Shown: positions 17,356 through 26,183, counted from the stretch's first letter. The stretch: DNA of 36,076 nt from an uncultured Flavobacteriales bacterium (GCA_903860985.1 CAIOSO010000111.1:1-36076); one strand, 5' to 3'. Made by a program: numbers and translations. The notes: generated by a model from the letters alone, not told the origin.

Positions 17356-18425
17356 AAACAGCAAGACCAAGTGTATTAATTTTTTATGGGAGTTTGGCAT
17401 TTATGTTCATTACCTTCCTATTTACACTTTTCGTTCATCATAATATTTTGGTCCTCAATCAACAACTGATTATTTCCATTCCTATCATTTCAGGAATCTT
17501 AGCATACCTTGTTTTTTATTTGCTGTTAAAAGGATTTATTCAACACCGATTATCCCTCATCTATCGATCGATTCAAATCAACGCCCCGGAAAACCGTCTG
17601 TTTAATAAATCCATCGATTCCTTAATGGAGGATGCGGAAAAGAATGTCTCTGAGTGGAAAGAAAATAGTGCGATTGAAATCTCTAAACTGAAAGAACAAG
17701 CTGCTTTTCGAAAAGAGTTTTTGGGAAACTTAGCCCACGAGCTAAAAACCCCTGTGTTTTCCATTCAAGGCTACCTCCTAACACTTTTGGATGGTGGACT
17801 AGAAGACCCAAATGTCAATAGATCATTTCTGGAACGAGCCTCCAAATCAACGGATCGCATCACAGGCATTTTGGAAGATCTTGATCAGATTACTAGAATG
17901 GAAACAGAGAATTTGCGTTTGGAAATACGCTCTTTCGACATTCTAGATCTGCTCAAAGATTCATTTGAGTCCTTTGAACTCATTGCCAAGGAAAAAAATT
18001 ACCACTTGATTTTTGAAAAATCCTATTCAGCGAAATATGTGAATGCGGATAGAAATAAATTGGGACAAGTTTTTACGAACCTCATTTCAAATGCTATTTC
18101 CTACGGCAAAGAAAATGGACATTTAACAGTATCTATTTTGGATATAGACGGTCGTTATTTGTTGGAAATTAAAGATGATGGTCCTGGTATTGATCCTCAT
18201 CACTTACCTCGGTTGTTTGAACGCTTTTACCGCGTGGAAAAAAGTAGAAACCGAAACGAAGGTGGATCTGGCCTAGGACTTGCCATCGCAAAACATATTG
18301 TCGAATCTCATGGTCAATCTATTCAAGTGAAAAGTCAAGTCGGCATCGGGACTACCTTCGTGATGACCATTGAGAAAAGTAAAAATACTGGACCGGTAAG
18401 CTCGCGTGGAATCCCATTGAAGTAA
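17352..18425 (+). CDS. PhoR-like membrane sensor histidine kinase
   Basis: The 357-residue kinase has two membrane helices (about 9-29 and 39-60) separated by only about ten residues, then a cytoplasmic coiled linker. The HisKA domain follows, with H129 in N-L-A-H-E-L-K-T-P, and then the HATPase domain (N box near N-L-I-S-N-A; D-D-G-P-G-I-D; G-G-S-G-L-G-L-A-I-A-K). It has essentially no extracytoplasmic sensor domain and no obvious PAS or HAMP domain, so the signal must come through the membrane segments or a partner protein. It forms a coupled pair with the response regulator. The PhoR analogy is based on architecture and the PhoB-like partner; the true stimulus is unknown. Confidence 0.92.
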   Translation: MKTARPSVLIFYGSLAFMFITFLFTLFVHHNILVLNQQLIISIPIISGILAYLVFYLLLKGFIQHRLSLIYRSIQINAPENRLFNKSIDSLMEDAEKNVSEWKENSAIEISKLKEQAAFRKEFLGNLAHELKTPVFSIQGYLLTLLDGGLEDPNVNRSFLERASKSTDRITGILEDLDQITRMETENLRLEIRSFDILDLLKDSFESFELIAKEKNYHLIFEKSYSAKYVNADRNKLGQVFTNLISNAISYGKENGHLTVSILDIDGRYLLEIKDDGPGIDPHHLPRLFERFYRVEKSRNRNEGGSGLGLAIAKHIVESHGQSIQVKSQVGIGTTFVMTIEKSKNTGPVSSRGIPLK

Positions 18426-18468
18426 ACCTCAGCGGATTATTCCTATCTTTATTTTCCAGCATTAAAAC

Positions 18469-19791
18469 ATGAGTCAATCCGAAAAACAAGTCTTCTCCCT
18501 AAAACAAGTTGTCCAATCGATTCAAAAAACCATCGAGGATCGCTATTCCACGTATTATTGGGTAAAAGCAGAAATGCACAAGATGAATCGCTACCCGAGT
18601 GGACACGCGTTTCCTGAACTTGTACAGAAAGAAGAGGGTAAAATTGTCGCTCAAATAACAGGCACGATTTGGAAACAACAACTAGACCGAATAAATGAAG
18701 CTTTTGTACGTGTCGTAAAGGAGCCTCTGCAAGATGGGAAAACACTGCTTCTTCAAGTCAAAATTAATTTTCATCCCACATTCGGACTCACCCTTCAAAT
18801 TTTAGACATCGACCCCTCCTACTCGCTTGGTGAATTGCAGCGAGAACGGGAAGAAACACTTCGGAAATTAGAACAACTTCAGTTGATTAATTGCAATCAG
18901 TCCAAAGAATTCCCCTTGCTTCCGAAACGCATCGCCATCATTTCTGGCGATGCCAGCAAAGGACTCTCCGATTTCTATCAAGTTTTACAAGATAATCCAA
19001 ACAAGTACTATTTCGAAACGCGTCTTTTTGAAGCGTATGTTCAAGGGGATTTAGCCGTTCAATCGATTTGTGCTGCTTTGGAGAACATCAAAAAGCAAAT
19101 TGATCAATTTGATATCGTCGTGATTGTGCGTGGTGGTGGTGCAGAAGTGGGTATGACTTGCTATAACCATTTCGAACTTTGTCAAGCAATTGCAACATTC
19201 CCTATTCCCGTTTTAACAGGTATCGGTCATTCCACCAATTTAACCGTAGCCGAGTTGGTCGCCTATCGAAATGCCATTACTCCAACCAAATTAGCGGAGT
19301 TTTTGGTGCTCACATTCCGTGAATTTGATTTGGAAGTTCAACAATTGGCACAATACATTTTATTGGAGAGCAATCGCTTTCTTAATGTGAAACGACAAAG
19401 CCTTATCGCCCTAGCAAACGGTATGCATCAAGGTGTGCAAAAAAGAGTGCAAAACGCGAAAGAACGATTTATGTCTGTTCAATTTCAAGTACAACACCGA
19501 ACCAGGAATCAATTGTCGATTCATCACCAAGTACTGCAAAATCAAGAAACGCGACTCAAACCTCAGGTGCTCTTCCTCTTGGATAAGGAAGTACAGAAAG
19601 TAAAGCAAATCGAAGAAAAAGTGCAGTTTTTAGATCCTATTCATGTGTTAAAACGGGGATATAGCATCACGAGAATCAATGGGAAAGCCATTGATGAAAA
19701 GTCCACCATAGACATAGATACCCATATTGAAACAGAAACCATTCAAGGGACTATTTCCGCGAAAGTCACCTCGGTTTCTAGAAATGCTTAA
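18469..19791 (+). CDS. xseA: Exodeoxyribonuclease VII large subunit
   Basis: The 440-residue product matches XseA length. An N-terminal OB-fold (about 8-105; W-V-K-A-E-M, G-H-A-F-P-E-L, I-W) binds single-stranded DNA. The catalytic region (about 115-435) shows P-K-R-I-A-I-I-S-G-D-A-S-K-G, the V-I-V-R-G-G-G-A block, P-V-L-T-G-I-G-H and the C-terminal L-K-R-G-Y-S-I-T-R. The enzyme degrades ssDNA from both ends together with XseB. No xseB-like small ORF follows; the gene instead converges with the ChaN-like gene, sharing the bases TTAA at 19788-19791 for both stop codons. Confidence 0.95.
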   Translation: MSQSEKQVFSLKQVVQSIQKTIEDRYSTYYWVKAEMHKMNRYPSGHAFPELVQKEEGKIVAQITGTIWKQQLDRINEAFVRVVKEPLQDGKTLLLQVKINFHPTFGLTLQILDIDPSYSLGELQREREETLRKLEQLQLINCNQSKEFPLLPKRIAIISGDASKGLSDFYQVLQDNPNKYYFETRLFEAYVQGDLAVQSICAALENIKKQIDQFDIVVIVRGGGAEVGMTCYNHFELCQAIATFPIPVLTGIGHSTNLTVAELVAYRNAITPTKLAEFLVLTFREFDLEVQQLAQYILLESNRFLNVKRQSLIALANGMHQGVQKRVQNAKERFMSVQFQVQHRTRNQLSIHHQVLQNQETRLKPQVLFLLDKEVQKVKQIEEKVQFLDPIHVLKRGYSITRINGKAIDEKSTIDIDTHIETETIQGTISAKVTSVSRNA

Positions 19792-20669
19792 TGAGTTCGA
19801 GTCATGGATTCAGGCACGCAAATTATAAAGTCTGCTCTACCAAGATGCTCCTTGTCCAATTTGCGTACATCATCTTGTGTCACCGTTGAAATGGTTAAAA
19901 CACGAATATTGGGTTCTTTTTGCTGCACATACCAAAGGATGCCTTGGTGAAAGTCGGAATGAAATGCACCATTGAAATGTAGGTGAACCGTTCCTGCTTT
20001 TCTTCCAGGATTCGCTAATATAAATTGTGCCATCGTTGCATCCTTAAATGCTTGCGACTCCACCATGTTCATCCCCATGTTTACGCCCATATGTCCACCC
20101 ATGATAAAAACCTCGCGGTATTGGGATAGACTGGAATCCACTTTAAAATCAATCGGTGCCATTTGAGCTTTTACTTCTGCTGACAACGTGTCCAAGGCCT
20201 TTCTTCCTTTTTTAAATAACAAGGAAGCATATTTCCGTTTAACGTTCGACGCAACGCAAAATAACTTGTTGGTTTTGGCGAATTCGATGATTGGCGCATA
20301 ATCCGTTTCGTAATTTGGCCAAAGTCGCATCGTGTCTTTGAACTGCTTTGCCGTTAAATTACCCATCAAATATTGACTCAACAATTCTTGTTGGTCCTGC
20401 TCGAACATCTCAAAGCCTAATTGTAGATTTGCGCCATTTTCTTCAAAAAGTTCTTTCGTTAATTCCAATTGCAACCAATGAGAGATCGGATTATCGTGAA
20501 ATTCGCCAAACAAAATAAGCTCCTTCCCTTCCGTCGCATCTTCTAACTTGTCGAAGGTCGTTTTTTTGCCATTACTCGTATAGAGCACATAAGCGGGAAA
20601 GTCTTGCGCAATCGAATGAAAGGTCGTTACTAAAAGAATGAGAATGGAAGTGAGTCTAACAGGTTTCAT
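19788..20669 (-). CDS. ChaN-family (haem-binding/EreA-like) exported protein
   Basis: The 293-residue protein has a Sec signal peptide (cleavage after S-I-A-Q, residue 22) and no lipobox Cys. The mature part shows ChaN family marks: L-I-L-F-G-E-F-H-D-N near 50-60, the G-F-E-M-F-E-Q-D-Q-Q block near 84-95, the M-G-G-H-M-G region, and a late A-F-H-S-D-F-x-x-G-I motif. Campylobacter ChaN binds haem and is linked to iron uptake, but the fold (TIKI/EreA-like) also occurs in hydrolases, so the substrate is open. It is transcribed away from the FadL operon, from a 74-bp divergent gap. Confidence 0.85.
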   Translation of the reverse strand: MKPVRLTSILILLVTTFHSIAQDFPAYVLYTSNGKKTTFDKLEDATEGKELILFGEFHDNPISHWLQLELTKELFEENGANLQLGFEMFEQDQQELLSQYLMGNLTAKQFKDTMRLWPNYETDYAPIIEFAKTNKLFCVASNVKRKYASLLFKKGRKALDTLSAEVKAQMAPIDFKVDSSLSQYREVFIMGGHMGVNMGMNMVESQAFKDATMAQFILANPGRKAGTVHLHFNGAFHSDFHQGILWYVQQKEPNIRVLTISTVTQDDVRKLDKEHLGRADFIICVPESMTRTH

Positions 20670-20683
20670 TATAAAGGATTAAG

Positions 20684-20711
20684 TTTTGTTCGACTAAATT
20701 TAATACATTTG
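20684..20711 (+). promoter_or_regulatory. Probable promoter of the FadL/SGNH/esterase/monooxygenase operon
   Basis: TTTTG (20684-20688) precedes TACATTTG (20704-20711), a perfect TAnnTTTG match, by 15 nt, slightly short of the usual spacing. The start codon ATG 20744 is 32 nt further. On the opposite strand a TTG with TAAATTTA 17 nt later could serve the divergent ChaN-like gene. Confidence 0.45.
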
Positions 20712-20743
20712 GTAAAACCCAAGTATAAACGATCAACACTTTA

Positions 20744-21967
20744 ATGAAAATACCTTGCCTGTCTCTAACGCTTTTTTGTTCACTGCTTTCCTATGGACAA
20801 GGGTTTCAGGTGAATTTTCAAGGTCAAAAACAGCAAGGGATGGGTTGCGCCGGAACAGCACTTTATACGGATGCATCCACCCTTTTTTTCAATCCCGGGG
20901 CGGCTGCATTTGCGAATAAATCGGAAATAAATCTTGCGACTACTCCTATTTTTGCAACGGTTCATTATACAGACTCTGCCACGCAGGAAAACTATTCAAC
21001 AAATAATCCTGTTGGAACACCCTTTTCCGCTTATGGATTATATCGTTTTAAAAAAAAATTGGAACCGCTTAGCGCTGGACTAGCTATTTATACGCCTTTC
21101 GGAAGTACGGTTCAATGGGAGCCAAATTGGATTGGACGCTTCGCTTTAACAAGGCTTTCCTTAAAAGCAATTTTCATCCAGCCAACTTTTTCATACCGAA
21201 TCAGTGAACGACTTGGAATTGGCGGTGGATTTGTCTTCAGTTCTGGAAGTGTTAACTTGCAAAAGGACATTCCTGTTCAGGATAGCTTAGGGAATTATGG
21301 TCACGCCGAATTAGCGAGTAAAGCAATTGGATTTGGATATAACGCAGGTGTCCTTTTTCATGTAAATCCGCGTTTTTCTATGGGACTCACTTATCGATCC
21401 AAAGTTTCCATGGCGGTGGCGGATGGACAAGCAACATTTACCGTTCCAAGTTCCTTATCAAGTAATTTTCCCAACGGGACTTTTTCAGCGGCTTTACCCT
21501 TGCCTAGTGTACTAAGTCTGGGATTTTCAATGGATGCAACAAAGAAATGGAAGTTTATTTTGGACATCAATCACGTCAATTGGAAAGTGTACGATACACT
21601 CGCTTTTGATTACGCCTTGAATACGAGTTCACTCTTGGATACAAAATCTGCTAGAAACTACAAAAGTATCTTTGCTTTTCGAGGTGGTACCTCTTATACA
21701 CCAACTGAACATTTGGTGATTCGTGTAGGTGGTGGATTCGGTTTTACGCCTGTTCAATCCGGATTTGTAACGCCTGAAACACCGGATGCGAATCGAGCAT
21801 ATGGAACTTTTGGACTTACTTACCTTTTTAATAAGCACTTTTCCGTTGATGCATCCTGCTACGCAACAAAGCTGACGAGAACAGATAAAAATTTGGAAAC
21901 ACAACTGAACGGCACATTTCAAACGGTTGCGCTAGCTCCTGGTATTTCCCTAAACTACAAATGGTAA
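20744..21967 (+). CDS. OmpP1/FadL-family outer-membrane channel for hydrophobic compounds
   Basis: The 407-residue protein has a Sec signal peptide (cleavage near S-Y-G-Q, residue 19). The mature N-terminus is the hatch typical of the Toluene_X/FadL family (Q-G-M-G-x-A-G-T-A, A-S-T-L-F-F-N-P-G-A). The barrel strands run to a terminal aromatic strand (L-N-Y-K-W). Such channels pass fatty acids and other hydrophobic molecules through the outer membrane. It is the first gene of a four-gene run; its stop overlaps the start region of the SGNH lipoprotein gene, an arrangement widespread in Bacteroidota. Confidence 0.92.
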   Translation: MKIPCLSLTLFCSLLSYGQGFQVNFQGQKQQGMGCAGTALYTDASTLFFNPGAAAFANKSEINLATTPIFATVHYTDSATQENYSTNNPVGTPFSAYGLYRFKKKLEPLSAGLAIYTPFGSTVQWEPNWIGRFALTRLSLKAIFIQPTFSYRISERLGIGGGFVFSSGSVNLQKDIPVQDSLGNYGHAELASKAIGFGYNAGVLFHVNPRFSMGLTYRSKVSMAVADGQATFTVPSSLSSNFPNGTFSAALPLPSVLSLGFSMDATKKWKFILDINHVNWKVYDTLAFDYALNTSSLLDTKSARNYKSIFAFRGGTSYTPTEHLVIRVGGGFGFTPVQSGFVTPETPDANRAYGTFGLTYLFNKHFSVDASCYATKLTRTDKNLETQLNGTFQTVALAPGISLNYKW

Positions 21968-23274
21968 TGAGGATGATCCGCTATTTATTTTTTATATGCG
22001 TCTGTGGACTGGCCTTACTTTCTTGCGAGCCAAAAAACGAAATGCCGAATCCAGCAGGCGAAATCGATGTGACAAACATCCTATATATCGGCGATGGCCA
22101 AATGGGAGGCTACATGAATGATGGATTCACCAAAGAAAATCAAGTAAACTCGCTGGCAAATATCTTGGCAACTCAAATGGAATTCATTGCTGCACCAGCA
22201 ACTAATATTCCCTACTTAGATGGATTGTCGATTGGAGTCAGTGTAAATGGACTAGCACCCTTTCATCTTTCCTACAAAACAGATTGCAAAGGTGTCAGTA
22301 GTTTATCTCCTGTGAGAACTGCTTCCGTTGGCGATTTAAGCTGTTTGACTCAAAACGTTTATCAAGCAAATCACCCATTTCATGTATTTGGTATTCCTGG
22401 ATTAAAATCCAATCAATTCACGAATACGAACTTGTCGGCGAGCAATGCCTTCTTTCAGCGCATGTCCTCCTCCCCAAATGCGAGTTTACTCAATGAGCTC
22501 ACTGCTAGTCCTCCCAGCTTTTTTCAATTATACATCGGATTAGAAGATGTTTTAGATTTCGCAAAATCAGGCGGCACGCATGAGACCTTGCCTACCGAAC
22601 TTGAATTTCAACAGAACTACGAACAAATCCTCTTTAATTTAACTTCCTCAGGTGCAAAAGGAGTCGTTGCAACCATCCCAGATGTGAGTCAAATGCCTTA
22701 TTTCACCACTATCCCGTGGAATGGATTAACATTAGACAATAGTAATTTAGGAACCTTGAATAGCATCTACAATCCACTTGGATTTTACTTTCAATTGGGC
22801 GCAAATCCATTCATGATGGTCGATTCTACCGCAAACTTGTTCGCTGTTCGCCAAATTCAATCGACTGAATTATTACTCCTTAGTTTGCCATTGGACTCTG
22901 TGAAATGCAATCAAATGGGCGTCCTTTTCCCGATTCGCGATGAATTTATCTTGGATGCAGGAGAATTAAACACCCTTCGAAATAAAATAGAAGCGTACAA
23001 TGCCATCATCCGAAATGTCGCACAGCAGTATCAACTAGCCGTCGTAAATACCGAGCAATTCATTTCCAAATTGAAGGATGGCTTTGTCTACAACGGAGTC
23101 AGCATGAGTGCGAAATTTGTTTCCGGAGGCGCCTACTCCTTAGATGGAATCTACCTGAATCCACGTGGAAATGCCCTTTTTGCCAATGAATTTATCAAAG
23201 CGATTAACCTAAAATACCGTTCATCAATTCCCCAAGCAAATGCCCTCAAATATGACGGTATTAGATTTCCTTAA
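21961..23274 (+). CDS. SGNH/GDSL-family lipoprotein lacking catalytic residues (putative pseudoenzyme)
   Basis: The product is up to 437 residues; ATGs at 21961, 21967 and 21973 are all possible, and 21967 gives a TAATG overlap with the fadL-like gene. A lipobox L-L-S-C places lipid on Cys22. Family placement comes from position after FadL, the N-terminal I-G-D-x-x-x-G-G-Y block, and a C-terminal S-L-D-G-x-x-x-N-P-R-G-N-A-L-x-A-N-E-F-I-K-A-I-N block. In the usual family members the first block is G-N/D-S-L-T, the third G-N-N-D and the last D-G-V-H-P-T. Here they read G-D-G-Q (Gly46), G-L-E-D (Glu195) and D-G-I-Y-L (Tyr398). Nucleophile Ser, oxyanion Asn and catalytic His are thus all absent. 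It is probably a binding or scaffold protein beside the channel. Confidence 0.8.
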   Translation: MVMRMIRYLFFICVCGLALLSCEPKNEMPNPAGEIDVTNILYIGDGQMGGYMNDGFTKENQVNSLANILATQMEFIAAPATNIPYLDGLSIGVSVNGLAPFHLSYKTDCKGVSSLSPVRTASVGDLSCLTQNVYQANHPFHVFGIPGLKSNQFTNTNLSASNAFFQRMSSSPNASLLNELTASPPSFFQLYIGLEDVLDFAKSGGTHETLPTELEFQQNYEQILFNLTSSGAKGVVATIPDVSQMPYFTTIPWNGLTLDNSNLGTLNSIYNPLGFYFQLGANPFMMVDSTANLFAVRQIQSTELLLLSLPLDSVKCNQMGVLFPIRDEFILDAGELNTLRNKIEAYNAIIRNVAQQYQLAVVNTEQFISKLKDGFVYNGVSMSAKFVSGGAYSLDGIYLNPRGNALFANEFIKAINLKYRSSIPQANALKYDGIRFP

Positions 23275-23289
23275 TTTAAATCAAAACCT

Positions 23290-24585
23290 ATGAGAAATTT
23301 TACTTTTTTATTGAGCTTGCTTTTGAGTGTTGCCGCCTTCGCTCAATCACCATGTAGCAGTGGACGCTATGCGAGCGATGTTTTCACAAACTTTACAGTC
23401 ACTAGTAATGTGATTTACGGCCAAAATAATACCTGGAGTGGAGCAGCAAATCAATTGAAACTAGACTTTTATGAGCCAACTGGTGATACAGAGCTCGCTA
23501 GACCTTTGATTATTTGGGTGCACGGAGGAAGTTTTATCGGTGGATCCAAAACGGACAACGACGTCAAAACATGGTCAGAAAGCTTTGCGAAAAAAGGATA
23601 CGTGTGTGCAAGCATCGATTACCGTCTTGGATTCTTCCCCTTTGATTCCGCAAACGCCGTGAAAGCAGTCGTTCGTGCCGTTCAAGATTTAAAAGGCGCT
23701 ATACGCTATTTCTATAAGGATTGTCAAACAGCAAATCTCTACAAAGTAGACACCAATCACATCTTCATAGGTGGTAGTTCTGCTGGAGCAATTACCGCTT
23801 TGCATGTTGCTTACCTTGATGATCCATGCGAGATTTCCGATTATTTAAGTTCAAGTACTATTAATACACTTGGTGGATTGGAAGGGGCTAGTGGCAATCC
23901 GGGATATTCGACCAAAGTTCACGCCGTGATAAACGGTTGTGGCGCCTTGGCTAGATATAGCTGGTTAGAAGCTGGAGATGTTCCCTTGTGTTCCTTTCAC
24001 GGGACAGCAGATGGAACGGTTAAATACAACCGTGGCGTAGTAAATCCAGGTACTCCACTCATGTACTTAGATGGAAGTCGAATGCTTCACGAACGTGCCT
24101 GTGCCGTTGGAGTTGAAAATCAATTTTACACGTTTCCCGGCGCACCGCATGTTCCATACTTGAGTAATGCTGCTTACATGGATACAAGCATTCGTTTCGT
24201 GCGCGACTTTTTAGTGAAACAAATGGGCTGTGCGGAAACAGCGCTGCAACCAGCAAATAATCCACTTCAGACAGCAACGCTTTACACGATTAATTACTGC
24301 GATGGAACTCCTGTGAATGAAGTGTGTGCCAGTTCTGGGATTCAAGAAGAGAACCTTTCCTTACAACTTTATCCAAACCCAAGTAATGGCTTGATTCACT
24401 TATCTTCTGATGGATTTAGCATACTTTCCGTAAAAGTCTTGGACATGTTCGGGAAAATTCAAAACGTGAATTCATCAACTTTAAATGAATTGGATTTAAC
24501 GCATCTTCCAAATGGCACTTATTTCGTTGCCGTAGAATTAGCTAATTCTCAAATTTGGATGAATTCATTAATTTTACAGCACTAA
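23290..24585 (+). CDS. T9SS-secreted alpha/beta hydrolase (carboxylesterase-like)
   Basis: This is a 431-residue exported enzyme. A signal peptide (cleavage after F-A-Q, residue 19) is followed by an alpha/beta hydrolase domain (about 55-305) of the esterase/BD-FAE type. It has the oxyanion motif H-G-G-S-F (79-83), nucleophile Ser164 in G-S-S-A-G, a likely acid Asp241 in H-G-T-A-D-G-T and His287 in A-P-H-V-P. A T9SS type A C-terminal domain runs from L-Y-P-N-P (about 359) to the end. It should hydrolyse an ester outside the cell. It starts 15 bp after the SGNH-like gene and 10 bp before the copper monooxygenase gene, so it is one operon with both. The exact substrate cannot be read from sequence. 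Confidence 0.9.
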   Translation: MRNFTFLLSLLLSVAAFAQSPCSSGRYASDVFTNFTVTSNVIYGQNNTWSGAANQLKLDFYEPTGDTELARPLIIWVHGGSFIGGSKTDNDVKTWSESFAKKGYVCASIDYRLGFFPFDSANAVKAVVRAVQDLKGAIRYFYKDCQTANLYKVDTNHIFIGGSSAGAITALHVAYLDDPCEISDYLSSSTINTLGGLEGASGNPGYSTKVHAVINGCGALARYSWLEAGDVPLCSFHGTADGTVKYNRGVVNPGTPLMYLDGSRMLHERACAVGVENQFYTFPGAPHVPYLSNAAYMDTSIRFVRDFLVKQMGCAETALQPANNPLQTATLYTINYCDGTPVNEVCASSGIQEENLSLQLYPNPSNGLIHLSSDGFSILSVKVLDMFGKIQNVNSSTLNELDLTHLPNGTYFVAVELANSQIWMNSLILQH

Positions 24586-24595
24586 ATTGATTTTT

Positions 24596-26158
24596 ATGAA
24601 CTTTAGACACTTTATTATCCTTGCAGGAATCCTAGTAAACTTCCAATCAAAGGCACAAACGTGGAGCGGTGAAGTAGCGCAAATTTTCTACAACAAGTGC
24701 ACGAAATGCCATCATCCAGGTGGTGCAGCGCCAAGTTCACTGATGACCTTCAATGACGTTAGTCCAATGGCTGGATTTGTATATCAATGCATTAATCAAA
24801 ATGAAATGCCACCATGGCCGCCAGACAATAACTATCAACAATATTTACACGATCGTTCCTTAACTTCAGTGGAAAAAACAACGATTCTCAATTGGTTGAA
24901 CAATGGTTTACCGGAAGGTAATGCAGCAAGTACCCCACCGCCACCGGTTTATGCAAATAGCACCTTTTTAGGTAATGGTGACTTGACCGTTCAAATTCCG
25001 ACCTACATGAGTAAAGCAACAACACACGACGATTACGTTTGCTTTGCTATTCCAACGAATTTGACGCAAAACAGAACGATAAAAGCAGTGGAAGTAGTTC
25101 CAGGAAATCGCGAGATTGTGCATCATGCCTTAGTATTTGTCGATCCAACAAGTGTCGAAAGTACAGATACACTCGATGGAAATTGTGCGAGTCCAAGTAA
25201 CGCTTCAACAAAATTAATCACGGGATATACGCCTGGAGCAACACCCATGATCTTGCCCTCTGTAGATCCGCTAAAACTCGGAATTGATATTGGTCCGGGC
25301 TCGAGTATATACTTTGCTATGCACTATCCAATGGGAAGTTACGGCGGTTTTGATAGCACCAAGGTCATCATTCATTTTTATCCAGCTGGAACCACAGGAG
25401 TCCGGCAAATTTCAGCAGGGCCACTCATTGCCAACAATAATTTCAACCTGCCGGCTAACCAAGAAACAACATTGACCGCTCAATTCCCGCCGAGTGGCAC
25501 AGGGCTACCATCTAATTATTCCATTCTTTCCGTTTTTCCGCACATGCATTTAATAGGCAAGAACATTAAAGCATATGCCTACAAGCAAAACTTGGATACC
25601 ATTCCGTTCATCAATGTGCCTAAATGGAATTTCATGTGGCAAGATTTCTATTTCTTCCAACACATCCAGAAAGTTCCAACGGGGTATAAATTAAAAGGAG
25701 AGGCTACGTATGACAATACGACGTTAAACGTGCACAATCCAAATAATCCACCTCAAAACGTTTATAGTGGATTTAACACGACCGATGAAATGTTCCTTGT
25801 ATACTTTCACTACATGCCTTATCAAAATGGAGATGAAACCTACGACCTGAATCAATTTGTCAACGCAAGTGTCGGCGAATATCTGCCCAATGAATCTAGT
25901 TCCATACAAGTGTCTCCAAATCCATTTAGCACAGGCTGTGACATCCATTTACCAGAAATACTTGGGCTAAATGATCAAGTATATCTATATTCTGCTGCTG
26001 GTGAATTGATTCGAAAACTGACAAATGTAAACGGCATTCAAGACATCCATTGGGACGGAAACGACGATTCTGGAGTTAAGGTTTCCAATGGGATTTACTA
26101 TGTTTCCGCTAGAATTGGCAATAAATTGTTGTCAAAAAAGATAATGAAGTTGGATTAA
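24596..26158 (+). CDS. T9SS-secreted haem-c / PHM-type dicopper monooxygenase-like protein
   Basis: From ATG 24596 (a TTG at 24587 is less likely) the product has 520 residues. It starts with a signal peptide, then a cytochrome-c-like module with C35-T-K-C38-H39 and an M-P-P-W motif. A domain of the copper type II, ascorbate-dependent monooxygenase family (PHM/DBM) follows at about 130-425. All six copper ligands are recognisable: His176-His177 and His243 (CuH site), and His316-x-His318 with Met399 (CuM site). The C-terminus (about 437-520) is a T9SS-type sorting domain beginning S-P-N-P-F. The family hydroxylates C-H bonds with O2; the haem could supply electrons. It is the last gene of the FadL-esterase operon. 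Confidence 0.88.
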   Translation: MNFRHFIILAGILVNFQSKAQTWSGEVAQIFYNKCTKCHHPGGAAPSSLMTFNDVSPMAGFVYQCINQNEMPPWPPDNNYQQYLHDRSLTSVEKTTILNWLNNGLPEGNAASTPPPPVYANSTFLGNGDLTVQIPTYMSKATTHDDYVCFAIPTNLTQNRTIKAVEVVPGNREIVHHALVFVDPTSVESTDTLDGNCASPSNASTKLITGYTPGATPMILPSVDPLKLGIDIGPGSSIYFAMHYPMGSYGGFDSTKVIIHFYPAGTTGVRQISAGPLIANNNFNLPANQETTLTAQFPPSGTGLPSNYSILSVFPHMHLIGKNIKAYAYKQNLDTIPFINVPKWNFMWQDFYFFQHIQKVPTGYKLKGEATYDNTTLNVHNPNNPPQNVYSGFNTTDEMFLVYFHYMPYQNGDETYDLNQFVNASVGEYLPNESSSIQVSPNPFSTGCDIHLPEILGLNDQVYLYSAAGELIRKLTNVNGIQDIHWDGNDDSGVKVSNGIYYVSARIGNKLLSKKIMKLD

Positions 26159-26183
26159 TTCGCTCGAATTAACAGAATTTTCA

